DNA of 64,000 nt from Rugamonas fusca (lineage in GTDB: Bacteria > Pseudomonadota > Gammaproteobacteria > Burkholderiales > Burkholderiaceae_D). This document shows positions 8,201 to 17,495 of this stretch, one piece after another. Each line of letters opens with the position of its first letter. Within the stretch, counting starts at the first letter, position 1. Both the position numbers and the translations under genes were made by a program. Where the stretch lies: positions 124,001-188,000 of the forward strand of contig NZ_JACEZS010000010.1 of assembly GCF_014042365.1 (NCBI RefSeq). The letters run 5' to 3'. Below the pieces are notes generated by a model. The model saw nothing but the letters and a program-made list of their open reading frames with translations. It did not search any database and was not told where the DNA came from.

Positions 8201-9412
8201 ATGACTACCACTCCTCCAGTGCGCAATTTCGCGCGCATCGACCGCCTGCCGCCCTACGTTTTCAACGTCACCGCCGAACTGAAGCTGGCCGCCCGCCGGC
8301 GCGGCGAAGACATCATCGACATGTCGATGGGTAATCCGGACGGCGCCACGCCACCCCACATCGTCAACAAGCTGGTCGAAACCGCGCAGCGGCCCGACAC
8401 GCATGGCTATTCCGCGTCCAAGGGCATACCGCGGCTGCGGCGCGCCATCACCAAGTGGTACAAGACGCGCTACGACGTGGACTTCGATCCCGATTCGGAA
8501 GCGATCGTCACCATCGGTTCCAAGGAAGGCCTGGCGCACCTGATGCTGGCCACGCTGGACCGGGGCGACACGGTGCTGGTGCCCAATCCCAGCTACCCGA
8601 TCCACATCTGGGGCGCCGTGATCGCGGGCGCCAATATCCGTTCCGTGCGCATGACGCCGGGCGTGGACTTTTTCGACGAGCTGGAACGGGCCGTGCGCGA
8701 GAGCTATCCCAAGCCCAAGATGATGGTGCTGGGCTTCCCGTCCAACCCCACGGCCCAGTGTGTGGAACTGGAATTTTTCGAGCGCGTGGTGGCGCTGGCG
8801 CGCCAGCACAACATCCTCGTCGTGCATGACCTGGCCTACGCCGACATCGCCTTCGATGGCTGGAAGGCGCCGTCCATCATGCAGGTGCCCGGCGCGCGTG
8901 ACGTGGCGGTGGAATTTTTCACCATGTCCAAGAGCTACAACATGGCCGGCTGGCGCATCGGCTTCATGGTGGGTAACAAGGAACTGGTGGCGGCGCTGGC
9001 GCGCATCAAGAGCTACCACGATTACGGCAGCTTCACGCCGGTGCAGGTGGCCGCCATCGCCGCGCTCGAAGGCGACCAGCATTGCGTGAGCGAGATCGTG
9101 GCCCAGTACCAGCGCCGGCGCGACGTGTTGCACAAGGGTTTGAACGAGGCTGGCTGGCCGGTCGACAAGCCGAAGGCGTCCATGTACATCTGGGCCCGCA
9201 TTCCGGAAGCGTATCGCCACCTGGGCTCGCTGGAATTTTCCAAGCTGCTGCTGGCTGAGGCCAAGGTGTGCGTGTCGCCCGGCATCGGTTTTGGCGAGTA
9301 TGGCGACGATTATGTGCGCTTCGCGTTGATCGAGAACGAAGCCCGTATCCGCCAGGGCTTGCGCGGCATTAAGGCCATGTTGCGCAAGGGCGAGGGCGCG
9401 GGCGCGAAGTAA
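8201..9412 (+). CDS. alaC: glutamate-pyruvate aminotransferase AlaC
   Basis: A 403-residue fold-type I PLP aminotransferase (class I/II) of the AlaC type, which forms alanine from pyruvate and glutamate. Visible features are the N-terminal [10 protein letters not shown] motif typical of Ala[10 protein letters not shown], the SNPTAQ substrate loop and the Schiff-base lysine K244 in [15 protein letters not shown]. The start [10 protein letters not shown] was chosen over an upstream in-frame Met because the upstream part is not conserved-looking. In many Burkholderiales alaC precedes hom and thrC; here it does not. Confidence 0.93.
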   Translation: MTTTPPVRNFARIDRLPPYVFNVTAELKLAARRRGEDIIDMSMGNPDGATPPHIVNKLVETAQRPDTHGYSASKGIPRLRRAITKWYKTRYDVDFDPDSEAIVTIGSKEGLAHLMLATLDRGDTVLVPNPSYPIHIWGAVIAGANIRSVRMTPGVDFFDELERAVRESYPKPKMMVLGFPSNPTAQCVELEFFERVVALARQHNILVVHDLAYADIAFDGWKAPSIMQVPGARDVAVEFFTMSKSYNMAGWRIGFMVGNKELVAALARIKSYHDYGSFTPVQVAAIAALEGDQHCVSEIVAQYQRRRDVLHKGLNEAGWPVDKPKASMYIWARIPEAYRHLGSLEFSKLLLAEAKVCVSPGIGFGEYGDDYVRFALIENEARIRQGLRGIKAMLRKGEGAGAK

Positions 9413-9625
9413 GCGCCTCGCGGGCTGCAAGGCGGGGAGGGCGTCGCTGGCCGTCTCTCCGCCTGCCAGCCGGGGCCGCCGCTTGTGGCCATATGCGCAC
9501 TGCGCTTTCCGCTCGCGGTGCGATCTCTTAAGGTGCGTCAAATGCCGTGCGCGTCGCGCAGCGGCACCGTGCCCGCATTTGCTACTGTGGCGTGGATCCA
9601 CTGCCGCCCGCCGGAGCCACGCACC

Positions 9626-10162
9626 ATGTCCAACGTGCCCATCCGCATTTCCCTGGAACGCTTGCTGGCCAGTGTGCGCTGGCTGGAACAGCGCGCGCGC
9701 GCCATCGGCCTGCCGCCCGCGCTGGCGTGCTTGCCCATGCGCTGGCTGTGCTGGTATTACTGCCGCATGCTGCGCAGGAAGATCGTGCGCATGCACCACA
9801 TCTCGGGCAAGTTTCGCCGCTGGCTGGCGGTGGTGCGCAAGATGGCGTCCGACGCCAGGACCCGGCTGGAAATGCTGGACCTCGACAAGGGCTTGACGGA
9901 CGCCGTGGAATCGACGAGCAAGTCCTTGCTGGAATTGCGCGACTGCTGCCTGGAGATCGACACCATGTTCGCGCAACTGGGGTATGTGTCGGCCCGTTTG
10001 CGGCGGCGGCAGCAGGAACTGCTGCAAGCGATCGCCGACGCGTGCGCGCTGGCCGGCGTGCTGCAGGCCGAGCTGAGCGCGCATGACGATGCCGTGCTGG
10101 CGCGGCTGCGCGCGCTGCGCGCGCAGGAACTGGCGGCCTGCGGCCCCGGCCCCGGCGGCTAG
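9626..10162 (+). CDS. hypothetical helical protein
   Basis: A 178-residue protein starting MSNVPIRISLERLL behind GGAG. It is strongly helical and basic in the first half (WYYCRMLRRKIVRMHHISGKFRRW) and has heptad-like leucines from about 85 to 165, which suggests a coiled coil. No family is recognised. It ends only 18 bases from the convergent reductase gene. The longer upstream frame to 9485 lacks a ribosome site. Confidence 0.6.
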   Translation: MSNVPIRISLERLLASVRWLEQRARAIGLPPALACLPMRWLCWYYCRMLRRKIVRMHHISGKFRRWLAVVRKMASDARTRLEMLDLDKGLTDAVESTSKSLLELRDCCLEIDTMFAQLGYVSARLRRRQQELLQAIADACALAGVLQAELSAHDDAVLARLRALRAQELAACGPGPGG

Positions 10163-10180
10163 CGCGGGCCGCTGTTTTGG

Positions 10181-11194
10181 TCAGAACCCTTCCAGCACGA
10201 TCTTGCCCATGGCGCGGTTGCTTTCGATCAGGGCGTGGGCGCGCTTCAGGTTGGCCGCGTTGATCTTGCCGTAGCGCTCGGACAGCGTGGACTTGATCAG
10301 GCCCGTGTCCACCAGTTGCGCCACGTCGTTCAGCAGCTGGTGCTGTTGCTGCATGTCGGGCGTGCCGAACATGGAGCGCGTGAACATGAATTCCCAGTGC
10401 AGCGACACGCTCTTGCGCTTGAGCAGGCGCACGTCGATGGCGGCCGGGTCGTCGATCAGCGCCACCTTGCCTTGCGGCGCCACCAGTGCGGCGATGGCGT
10501 TCCAGTGCTGTTCCGTCTGGTTCAAGCTGGCCACATAGGTCACGGGCGGCAAGCCCAGGCGCGCCAGTTCCTGGTCCAGCGGCTGGCTGTGATCGAGCAC
10601 GTGGTGGGCGCCCAGCGCGCGCACCCATTGCGCCGTTTCCGGACGCGACGTGGTGCCGATCACGGTCAGCCCCGTCAACTGGCGCGCCAGTTGCACGAGG
10701 ATGGAACCGACGCCGCCGGCCGCACCCACCACCAGCAGCGACTGGCCGGCCGCGCCGGCGCCGCGTGGCACGGCCAGCCGGTCGAACAGCAATTCCCAGG
10801 CCGTGATGGCCGTCAGCGGCAGCGCGGCCGCCTCGGCGAAATCGAGCCGTTCGGGCTTGCGGCCGACGATGCGCTCGTCCACCAGATGCAGTTCGCTGTT
10901 GGTGCCGGGGCGGGTCAGCGAACCGGCGTACCAGACGGCGTCGCCAGGACGGAACAGGGTGACGTCCGGGCCGACGGCCTTGACGATGCCGGCCGCATCC
11001 CAGCCGATCACCTTGTCTTCACCGGCCGCCGGCGCGACGCCGGCGCGGATCTTCACATCGACCGGATTGACGGAAATGGCGCGCACCTCGACCAGCAAGT
11101 CGCGCCCCAGCGCCTGGGGCGCGGGCAGGTCGACGTCGAGCAGGGCGTCGTCGTCGGTGATGGGCAGGTTGTGGCGGTAGGCGATGGCTTTCAT
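10181..11194 (-). CDS. zinc-type alcohol dehydrogenase-like quinone reductase
   Basis: A 337-residue medium-chain dehydrogenase/reductase. It has the GroES-like N-terminal domain (1-120, with SVNPVDVKIRAG) and a Rossmann NADPH-binding motif GAAGGVGS near 155-162. The structural and catalytic zinc ligands of true alcohol dehydrogenases are absent, so it is best read as a zinc-independent NADPH-dependent quinone or enone reductase. It is divergent from the LysR gene with 102 bases between them, and so is a likely target of that regulator. The substrate is unknown. Confidence 0.88.
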   Translation of the reverse strand: MKAIAYRHNLPITDDDALLDVDLPAPQALGRDLLVEVRAISVNPVDVKIRAGVAPAAGEDKVIGWDAAGIVKAVGPDVTLFRPGDAVWYAGSLTRPGTNSELHLVDERIVGRKPERLDFAEAAALPLTAITAWELLFDRLAVPRGAGAAGQSLLVVGAAGGVGSILVQLARQLTGLTVIGTTSRPETAQWVRALGAHHVLDHSQPLDQELARLGLPPVTYVASLNQTEQHWNAIAALVAPQGKVALIDDPAAIDVRLLKRKSVSLHWEFMFTRSMFGTPDMQQQHQLLNDVAQLVDTGLIKSTLSERYGKINAANLKRAHALIESNRAMGKIVLEGF

Positions 11195-11296
11195 GGAAAT
11201 ACTCCGGTTGACTTGAGGAATGGGCGTATCATCATTTATTTGATCTTGCAGAAAAAGCAGGGCTATGCCGAAACACTTTCAAAGGAATGATGAAAA

Positions 11297-12205
11297 TTGC
11301 TGCGTCTGGATGATTTGACGGTATTCGTGCGCACGGCCGAGCACGGCAGCCTGTCGGCCGCCGCCCGTGAACTGGAGATTTCGCCGGCCCTGGCCAGCGC
11401 CGGTGTCAAGCGGCTGGAACTGGCGCTGGGGCTGCGCCTGTTCGCCCGCACCACCCGTTCCCTGCGGCTGACGGAGCAGGGCGAGCACTACCTCGCGCAC
11501 GCGCGCGAGGCGCTGCGCCTGCTCAAGGAAGGCCATGAAGCGTTGATCCAGGGCCGGGACGATGTCGCCGGGACGCTGAAAATCGCGCTGCCGTCGGACA
11601 TCGGCCGCAATATCGTGCTGGGCTGGCTCGATACGTTCCAGCAGCAATATCCGCGCATCGTGCTGCAGCTGAGCGTGGGCGATCGGGTCTCCGACCTGTA
11701 CCGCCAGCCGGTGGACCTGGCGATACGCTATGGCCAGCTGGACGATTCGAGCCTGGTGGCGCTGCCGCTGGCGCCGCACAACCGGCGCGTGCTGATCGCC
11801 GCGCCCGACTACCTGCGCCGCCATGGCCGGCCGGCCACGCCAGCGGCGCTGCGCGAGCACAACTGCCTGCGCTTTGCCATCGATGGCGTGATCCATGACC
11901 GCTGGACCTTCCACGGCCCGCATGGCGCCGCGCCGGTGACCGTGGTGGTGGGCGGCGACCGCAGCGCCGACGACGCGGACGTGGTACGGCGCTGGGCGGT
12001 GGCGGGCATGGGCATCGCCTGCAAGTCGCAGCTGGACGTGATCGCCGATATCCGCAGCGGCCGGCTGGAACCATTGCTGCCGGAATTCGCCTGCGAGGCG
12101 GCGCCGCTGACCATGGTGTGCATGCACCGCAGCCAGGTGACGCCGGCCGTGCTGCATTTGCGCGACTTCCTGCGGGAGCAGTGCGAGCGGCTGCTGGCAG
12201 GTTGA
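11297..12205 (+). CDS. LysR-family transcriptional regulator
   Basis: A 302-residue LysR regulator with the winged helix-turn-helix at 1-60 (LTVFVRTAEHGSLSAAARELEISPALASAGVKRLE) and a periplasmic-binding-like effector domain at 90-295. The start is TTG at 11297: the frame closes with a stop just upstream, both nearby ATG codons are out of frame, and AAAGGA lies 10 bases before. It is divergent from the reductase gene. The shared gap holds ATCATCATTTATTTGAT at 11228-11244, an inverted ATCA/TGAT pair that could be its operator. Control of the reductase is inferred from layout. Confidence 0.9.
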   Translation: MLRLDDLTVFVRTAEHGSLSAAARELEISPALASAGVKRLELALGLRLFARTTRSLRLTEQGEHYLAHAREALRLLKEGHEALIQGRDDVAGTLKIALPSDIGRNIVLGWLDTFQQQYPRIVLQLSVGDRVSDLYRQPVDLAIRYGQLDDSSLVALPLAPHNRRVLIAAPDYLRRHGRPATPAALREHNCLRFAIDGVIHDRWTFHGPHGAAPVTVVVGGDRSADDADVVRRWAVAGMGIACKSQLDVIADIRSGRLEPLLPEFACEAAPLTMVCMHRSQVTPAVLHLRDFLREQCERLLAG

Positions 12206-12289
12206 AGCGAGGAAAAAATTTGTCGCCGCGTGCTTGCGCCGGGCGCAAATGCCCTTACCATTCGTTCAATCTTATCCGGAGACGCATCC

Positions 12290-13372
12290 ATGACCGATTC
12301 CCAGCGCGACCTCTTGAGTGCCGGCTTTTCCCTGACCCTGATCGGCCTGGCCGCTTTCGTGCTGCAGCGCTTTTTCCTGCCGCTGGTGTGGGCCGGCATC
12401 CTGTGCGTGGCCACCTGGCCCTTGTACCGGCGCTTGTTGGCGCGGCTGGGCAATCGCACCATCCTGTCGGCGGCGCTGTTGACGCTGGCGTGCGCCGGCG
12501 TGTTCGTGCTGCCCGTGCTGCTGGCGCTGACCCAGGCCGCGCGCCAGGCGCCGCAGCTGGCCGCCTTTATCGCGGGCGCCAATACGGATGGCATCGCCGT
12601 GCCGGTGTTCCTGCATGGCTTGCCGCTCGTCGGCGAAGCCATCGCCGACTGGTGGCTGGCCACGCTGAGCCAGCCGCATGGACTGGCCCACCTGTTGTCC
12701 GGCAGTGGCTTGGGCAGCTTCCACACGGCTGGCGACATGCTCAAGAGCATGGGCGCGGGCTTTTTCCACCGCCTCGTCGATTTTGGCCTGGCGTTGCTGT
12801 GCCTGTTCTTTTTCTACAAGGATGGCATGGCGTTGACGCGCCAGATCACGGCCATCGGCAGCCACTGCTTCAGCGAGCAGCGCTGGGCCCGCTACGCGGC
12901 CAAGATACCGACCGCCATTCGTGCCACCGTCAATGGCCTGGTGCTGGTGGGCCTGGCCGAGGGCGTGCTGATCGGCGTTGGCTACGCGCTGGCCGGCCTG
13001 GCCTCGCCGGCGCTGTGGGCGGCCGTGACGGGCATCCTGGCCATCATTCCGTTTGGCGCGCCGCTGGCCTTCGTCAGCGCAGCCGTCGTGCTGGCCGTGC
13101 AGGGCAGTGTGCCGGCCGCCATCGGCGTGGCCGCGTGGGGCGGCGTGGTGCTGTTCGTGGCCGACCATTTTGTGCGTCCCGGCATGATAGGCAATGCGAC
13201 GCGGCTGCCATTCCTGGCCGTGCTGTTCGGTATCCTGGGCGGCGTGGAAACAATGGGCCTGGTTGGCCTGTTCATCGGTCCGGTCGTCATGGTGCTGTTC
13301 GTGACCCTGTGGTACGAGGCGGACGTGTTCGAAAGCCGCGGGGCGGCCGCCAAACCCGATCACAGCGTTTGA
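12290..13372 (+). CDS. AI-2E family transporter (TqsA/YdiK-like)
   Basis: A 360-residue inner-membrane protein of the AI-2 exporter superfamily (UPF0118). About seven or eight hydrophobic segments are visible in the family arrangement: two near the N-terminus (15-55), one at 65-85, a long loop, then one at about 170 (FGLALLCLFFFYKDG) and a cluster at 225-345 ending FIGPVVMVLFVTLWYE. The conserved FFxKDG and IPFGAP signatures are present. The substrate is unknown; despite the name many members move other solutes or ions. Start MTDSQRD follows CCGGAG. Its 3' end faces the small SOS gene. Confidence 0.88.
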   Translation: MTDSQRDLLSAGFSLTLIGLAAFVLQRFFLPLVWAGILCVATWPLYRRLLARLGNRTILSAALLTLACAGVFVLPVLLALTQAARQAPQLAAFIAGANTDGIAVPVFLHGLPLVGEAIADWWLATLSQPHGLAHLLSGSGLGSFHTAGDMLKSMGAGFFHRLVDFGLALLCLFFFYKDGMALTRQITAIGSHCFSEQRWARYAAKIPTAIRATVNGLVLVGLAEGVLIGVGYALAGLASPALWAAVTGILAIIPFGAPLAFVSAAVVLAVQGSVPAAIGVAAWGGVVLFVADHFVRPGMIGNATRLPFLAVLFGILGGVETMGLVGLFIGPVVMVLFVTLWYEADVFESRGAAAKPDHSV

Positions 13373-13412
13373 GCACGCAAGCGAGCACAGAGGGGAACCC
13401 GGCAGTGAGCGC

Positions 13413-13443
13413 GGAGCCGTTCGCGGTCAGCGCGAACGGCTCC
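13413..13443. terminator. hairpin at convergent gene ends
   Basis: GGAGCCGTTCGC at 13413-13424 and its reverse complement at 13432-13443 form a perfect 12-bp stem with a 7-base loop between two converging genes. There is no T tract, so it may stall or protect transcripts rather than act as a full Rho-independent terminator. Confidence 0.5.
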
Positions 13444-13459
13444 CCGGCCCCGGCATGCA

Positions 13460-13684
13460 TCAGTGCGCTTTCGACAGGATCAGCAGCCAGCGGCGCAGCA
13501 GCAGCACTTCCAGGTGGCCTGCTTCGACTCCCGTGTCGAGCTCGATCACGGGGTTGACGGCGTAGTAGCGCTTGCGGAAGTCACGGCACACCAGCATTTC
13601 GCGCTTGCCCATGCGGAGCAGGAACGACATCGGTGCGTATTGCAGACCAAAACGGGAACCAAACGTGCTATTCAGTGTTGTCAT
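13460..13684 (-). CDS. small protein, likely LexA-regulated
   Basis: A 74-residue protein starting MTTLNSTFGSRFGLQYAP behind a strong AAGGAA at 7 bases; a longer frame to 13735 would swallow the promoter. The protein is basic, with a conserved-looking RKRYYAVNPVIELDTGVE centre and a hydrophobic C-terminus (LEVLLLRRWLLILSKAH) that may be amphipathic. No family is recognised. Two LexA-like boxes lie 55-89 bases upstream of the start and overlap the likely promoter (-10 TATTCT at 13724-13729 on the minus strand). I infer a DNA-damage inducible gene; the function is unknown. It could be a division inhibitor or a damage-response effector. Confidence 0.7.
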   Translation of the reverse strand: MTTLNSTFGSRFGLQYAPMSFLLRMGKREMLVCRDFRKRYYAVNPVIELDTGVEAGHLEVLLLRRWLLILSKAH

Positions 13685-13738
13685 GACAATTCCTTGGAAG
13701 GGAGATGTGTTGAACGAGTCATCAGAATAGCACAACTA

Positions 13739-13754
13739 CTGTATGAATCCACAG
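13739..13754 (-). promoter_or_regulatory. LexA-like box 1
   Basis: CTGTATGAATCCACAG fits CTG-N10-CAG with the favoured TAT after CTG. With flanks (TACTGTATGA...) it closely resembles known SOS boxes of recA type. It lies next to the likely promoter of the 74-residue gene. Confidence 0.6.
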
Positions 13755-13757
13755 GTA

Positions 13758-13773
13758 CTGTACAAATATTCAG
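13758..13773 (-). promoter_or_regulatory. LexA-like box 2
   Basis: CTGTACAAATATTCAG, with flanks TACTGTACAAATATTCAGTA, is a strong CTG-N10-CAG dyad with outer TA/TA symmetry as in sulA and umuDC boxes. It is 3 bases from box 1, so the centres are 19 bp apart. Confidence 0.7.
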
Positions 13774-13828
13774 TAAAGTGCCAAAACTGTGGTTTTTTCG
13801 CCAACGCGCCGTTCTCTGCTGTCTGTGC

Positions 13829-15271
13829 TCACAACCAGTAGGCCATGATGCGCGCCAGCCACTCGCGCAGGCGCTCGCCGAGCGGGCGCGCGCGCCAGGC
13901 CTGGGGCGTGATCTCGATCGAGTCGCGCAAGTCCTCGCGGAACGCGCTCTCCATTTCCGCGCCGAAGCTGTCGCCCAGCACCACCACGTTCAGTTCGCTG
14001 TTGTGCAGGAAGCTGCGGGTGTCGATATTGGTCGAGCCCACAGTGGACCAGTTGCCGTCGATGACGGCCGTCTTGGCGTGCAGCATGGCTAGCTTCATGG
14101 CGTGCAGGTGGACGCCGGCGGCGAGCAAGTCATCGTAGCTGGACCGGCCCGCGTAGAACACCAGCCCCAGGTCCGATTTGCCGGGCACCACGATGCGCAC
14201 GTCCACCCCGCGCCGGGCCGCCGCCGTCAGCGCGGCCACGGTCTGCGGGTCCGGCACGAAATAGGCGGAGGTCAGGTGGATGCTGCGGCGCGCCTGCTGG
14301 ATCGCCAGGCTGTAGGCCTTGTAGATTTCGAACTGGCCGCCGGGGTCGCTGGCCAGCACACGCACGATCTTGTCGCCGGCCCGCGCCGGCGGCGGGAAGT
14401 AATGGGCATCGGGCAGGTCGGCCGCGTCCTGGCCGGCCCAGGTGCGCAGGAACACCCACTGGAAGGCGGCCACGGCCGGGCCTTCGATCATCACTTCCGT
14501 ATCGCGCCAGCCCAGTTGCCCGGCGCTGGCCGGCGGGTTGTGCGAGCGGAACAGCGAGCTGCGCGCATAGGTGCCGCTGATGTTCAGGCCCCCCGTGAAC
14601 GCCACCTTGCCATCGACGATCAGCAACTTGCGGTGGTCGCGGTGGTTGATGCGCCAGTCGTCGCCGCGCAGCCGCGCCGGGTTGACGGGATTGAACGCCA
14701 CCAGGTGAATGCCGGCCGCGCGCATGCGCTCGAAGAACGCCTGCGGCACGTCCAGCGTGCCCACGCTGTCGTACAGGATGTTGACGGTGATGCCGTGGCG
14801 CTGGCGCTCGATCAGCTGGTCGGCGAACTGGCGGCCCAGCGCGTCCTGGTCGAAGATGTAGGTTTCGAGGTTGATGTGGTCGGTGGCGGCGGCGATCGCG
14901 GCCGACATGGCGGCCATGGTCTGCGGGCCGTCGTACAGCAGCGTGCACTTGTTGCCGGCGATCAGGGGGACGCCGGTGGCCACTTCTTCCAGCGCGGCGG
15001 CGGTGCGCATGTCCAGCGTGTTGTTGGGCCAGCGCTTGCGCAGCAAGGTCAGCGTGCGTTCGTCGCTGAGCGGGCCGTGGGCGCCGCTGACGCTGGGCGT
15101 GGCGGCCGGCGACAGCGTGCTGCCCAATTGCTGGACGTCGGGCAAGGTCGCGCAACTGCCCACGGTCGTGCACAGCAGTACGAGCGCCAGCAAGCGCACG
15201 CCTCCCTGCCACGTGCATTGCGTGGCGCGCGCGCCGCGCGGGGCGGCGAGGCAGGGGAGAAGGGCGCGCAT
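13829..15271 (-). CDS. phospholipase D / cardiolipin synthase-like lipoprotein
   Basis: A 480-residue member of the phospholipase D superfamily with two HKD motifs: H213-x-K215-x4-D220 in HRKLLIVDGKVAFTGG and H398-x-K400-x4-D405 in HAKTAVIDGNWSTVGSTN. This pairing is found in bacterial cardiolipin synthases of the ClsB/ClsC type, which join two phospholipids or phosphatidylglycerol and ethanolamine lipids. The N-terminus is hydrophobic with a lipobox ending at C40 (TTVGSC), so it may be anchored to a membrane. The start is uncertain, as the first 25 residues are arginine-rich. A stress dyad (15335-15350) lies upstream. Confidence 0.87.
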   Translation of the reverse strand: MRALLPCLAAPRGARATQCTWQGGVRLLALVLLCTTVGSCATLPDVQQLGSTLSPAATPSVSGAHGPLSDERTLTLLRKRWPNNTLDMRTAAALEEVATGVPLIAGNKCTLLYDGPQTMAAMSAAIAAATDHINLETYIFDQDALGRQFADQLIERQRHGITVNILYDSVGTLDVPQAFFERMRAAGIHLVAFNPVNPARLRGDDWRINHRDHRKLLIVDGKVAFTGGLNISGTYARSSLFRSHNPPASAGQLGWRDTEVMIEGPAVAAFQWVFLRTWAGQDAADLPDAHYFPPPARAGDKIVRVLASDPGGQFEIYKAYSLAIQQARRSIHLTSAYFVPDPQTVAALTAAARRGVDVRIVVPGKSDLGLVFYAGRSSYDDLLAAGVHLHAMKLAMLHAKTAVIDGNWSTVGSTNIDTRSFLHNSELNVVVLGDSFGAEMESAFREDLRDSIEITPQAWRARPLGERLREWLARIMAYWL

Positions 15272-15334
15272 GCGGGGAAGCGGCCGGGCCGCACAGGTGA
15301 AAACATCAGCTTAGCGTGTTTGCCCTGCGGCTTC

Positions 15335-15350
15335 CGTGCGCTGGCGTACA
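15335..15350 (-). promoter_or_regulatory. stress-regulon dyad upstream of PLD gene
   Basis: CGTGCG-CTGG-CGTACA matches the TGTRCG-N4-CGYACA dyad with one mismatch. It ends 64 bases before the phospholipase gene start, the same range as the other copies in the 17-27 kb island. Confidence 0.5.
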
Positions 15351-15377
15351 TGGCCGCCCGCGCGCTCCCGCACCGGG

Positions 15378-16682
15378 TCAGCCGAGCTGCATCTTGCCGG
15401 CGGCGGCCCGCAGCTCGGCGCGGAAGTCCGGGTGGGCGATGGCGATCAAGGCCTCGGCGCGCTGCCTGGCGGACTTGCCGCGCAGTTGCGCCACGCCGTA
15501 CTCGGTGACCACGTAATTCACGTCGTTCTTGCTGGTGGTGACGTGGGTGCCGGCCGTGAGCGTGGGCATGATGCGCGAGATGGTGCCATCCTTGGCCGTC
15601 GATGGCAGCACGATGAAGGACTTGCCGCCGCGCGAGCGGTTGGCGGCGCGCACGAAGTCGGCCTGGCCGCCCGTGCCCGAGTAGGGCATATGGCCCATGC
15701 TCTCGGAACCGCACTGGCCCAGGAAATCGACCTGCAGGCTGGCGTTAATGCTGATCAGCTTGTCGTTCTGGCCGGCGATGTAGGGATCGTTGGTGAAATT
15801 GACCGGATGCATCTCCAACATGGCGTTGTGGTGCATGAAGTCGTACAGGCGCTTGGAGCCGAGCGCGAAGGTGGCCACCATCTTGCCCGGCAAGAAGGTC
15901 TTGCGGCGGTTGGTGACGGCGCCCGCTTCCACCAGCGTCATGATGCCGTCGCCGATCATTTCCGTGTGGATGCCCAGGTCGTTCTTGTTGGTCAGTTGCA
16001 TCACGACGGCGTCCGGAATGCCGCCGTAGCCGATCTGCAGCGTGGAGCCGTCATCGATCATGTCGGCCACGTATTTGCCGATCGCTTCCTGCACCGGCCC
16101 GATCTTGGGCAAGCCCACTTCCATCACGGGCTCGCTGCTTTCCACCACGGCCGCCACTTGCGACACGTGCACGTGGCACTGGCCATGGGCGAATGGCACG
16201 TTGGGATTGACCTCCAGCATGATGACGCGGGCCTTGGCCACGGCCGCCATCGTGTAGTCGGCGCCCAGGCTGAGCGAGAAGAAACCGTGCTCGTCCATGG
16301 GTGAGGCCATGGCGAACACCACGTCGGCGGCGATCTGGCCCCGTTCGATCAGGCTGGGCAACTCGGAGAAATAGGCGGGCACGAAATCGGCCCAGCCGGC
16401 CTGGCCGGCCGCGCGCGAGGCGCCGCCGAAGAACAGGGCCACGTGGCGTACGTGCTCGACCGTCTCGGGATCGAAGTAGGCATATTTGCGCATGGCCAGG
16501 ATTTGCGCCACCTTGACGTCGCGGAACTGGCGGCGCCGCTTGGACAGGGCCGTGAGCAGGGTGGGCGGCTCCCCGACACCGGACGGGACGATGATGGTGT
16601 CACCGTCGCGCAGCAGGCGCAGGGCGTCGCCGGCGGTGCCGCGCTTGCTGTCGTAGAGGGCTTGTGCGGATGGGCGTTGCAT
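15378..16682 (-). CDS. acetyl-CoA hydrolase/transferase family protein
   Basis: A 434-residue family I CoA transferase of the acetyl-CoA hydrolase / 4-hydroxybutyrate CoA-transferase group. It starts MQRPSAQALYDSKRG with AAAGG 10 bases upstream; a longer frame to 16730 adds residues over a likely leader. The C-terminal half carries the family motifs GGIPDAV and EMIGDGIMTL, with the expected catalytic Glu in the TEMIGDG segment, and GTGGQADF. It would move CoA between short-chain acyl groups, for example acetate or hydroxybutyrate. It stands alone. The substrate is not clear from sequence. Confidence 0.9.
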   Translation of the reverse strand: MQRPSAQALYDSKRGTAGDALRLLRDGDTIIVPSGVGEPPTLLTALSKRRRQFRDVKVAQILAMRKYAYFDPETVEHVRHVALFFGGASRAAGQAGWADFVPAYFSELPSLIERGQIAADVVFAMASPMDEHGFFSLSLGADYTMAAVAKARVIMLEVNPNVPFAHGQCHVHVSQVAAVVESSEPVMEVGLPKIGPVQEAIGKYVADMIDDGSTLQIGYGGIPDAVVMQLTNKNDLGIHTEMIGDGIMTLVEAGAVTNRRKTFLPGKMVATFALGSKRLYDFMHHNAMLEMHPVNFTNDPYIAGQNDKLISINASLQVDFLGQCGSESMGHMPYSGTGGQADFVRAANRSRGGKSFIVLPSTAKDGTISRIMPTLTAGTHVTTSKNDVNYVVTEYGVAQLRGKSARQRAEALIAIAHPDFRAELRAAAGKMQLG

Positions 16683-16868
16683 GGTTCGTCGGCCTTTCTT
16701 TATAGTTGTCTCGTGTAATTTTTTTTGCACTATAAACCAGCAAGCCGAGCGTGCAATGGCCGCGAAAATTAATTTCTGTTTTTGTTGCCGGACGCGTCAC
16801 AACCCAGCCTTCCGTCAGGGGGCTGTAAGGCGGATCGGGTCTGATACAGGGTGGCGCCGTGGCCGTGG

Positions 16869-17399
16869 TCAGGGCTGCGGCTGCGCGCAGGCGGGGGCCA
16901 GCCAGCGTCCCGTGGTGTCCACCGCCATCTGTTCCGGCGCGCCGCGCGCGCTGGTGGTCACGTTCATGTGCATGGTGAATGCCGTGTCGCCTTGAAAGCG
17001 CACCTGTCCCTGGCCGCTCGAGGGCGGGTTGGCGCAGCTGAAGGTGACGTTCATGCCACCGCTCACTTGCTGCGTATGGCTGCTGCATTGCCCTTGCTGG
17101 CCGGTGGGCAGTTCATGGCGGGCCGCCATCTCGGGCGTGATGCAGGCGCGCATGGCCACCCCGCCGTCGCCCGACAGGCGCGGCATGGTGGCGCCATTCT
17201 GGGCCATCATCTGCTCCATTTGCTGGCGCTGGGCGGGCGGCAGGTTGTTTAGCTGTTGCAGCGCCGCCGACATGGCCTGGTCCACTTCCGGATTGGCGCT
17301 CTTCATTTTGCTGCTGAGTTCCCACTGGCCGGGGCGGATGGTTTGCGCGCCCGCGTGGGCGGCAGCGAGGACCAGCAGGATGGCGGGCAGGCGGGACAT
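16869..17399 (-). CDS. DUF3617 domain periplasmic protein
   Basis: A 176-residue exported protein. A signal peptide covers about 1-19 (MSRLPAILLVLAAAHAGAQ) and the mature protein starts with the DUF3617 signature QTIRPGQWELSSKMK. Two cysteine-containing segments (MRACITPE and FSCANPP) fit the pattern of this family, whose role is unknown. It sits at the left edge of the stress island but has no dyad of its own. The 185-base gap up to the CoA transferase holds no gene I can see. Confidence 0.85.
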   Translation of the reverse strand: MSRLPAILLVLAAAHAGAQTIRPGQWELSSKMKSANPEVDQAMSAALQQLNNLPPAQRQQMEQMMAQNGATMPRLSGDGGVAMRACITPEMAARHELPTGQQGQCSSHTQQVSGGMNVTFSCANPPSSGQGQVRFQGDTAFTMHMNVTTSARGAPEQMAVDTTGRWLAPACAQPQP

Positions 17400-17495
17400 G
17401 GCGGCTCCAGTGGGTGACGGAACTGGCAGCATATACCCAACGGGGCGGCGAGGCGAGCGGCGCGCAAGGTCATCGTTGCGCGCCTGGAGGAAGGA

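Noticed and set aside
8186..10084. 632-residue minus-strand open frame
   Set aside because: It is opposite alaC, with shadow composition; alaC has all family motifs.
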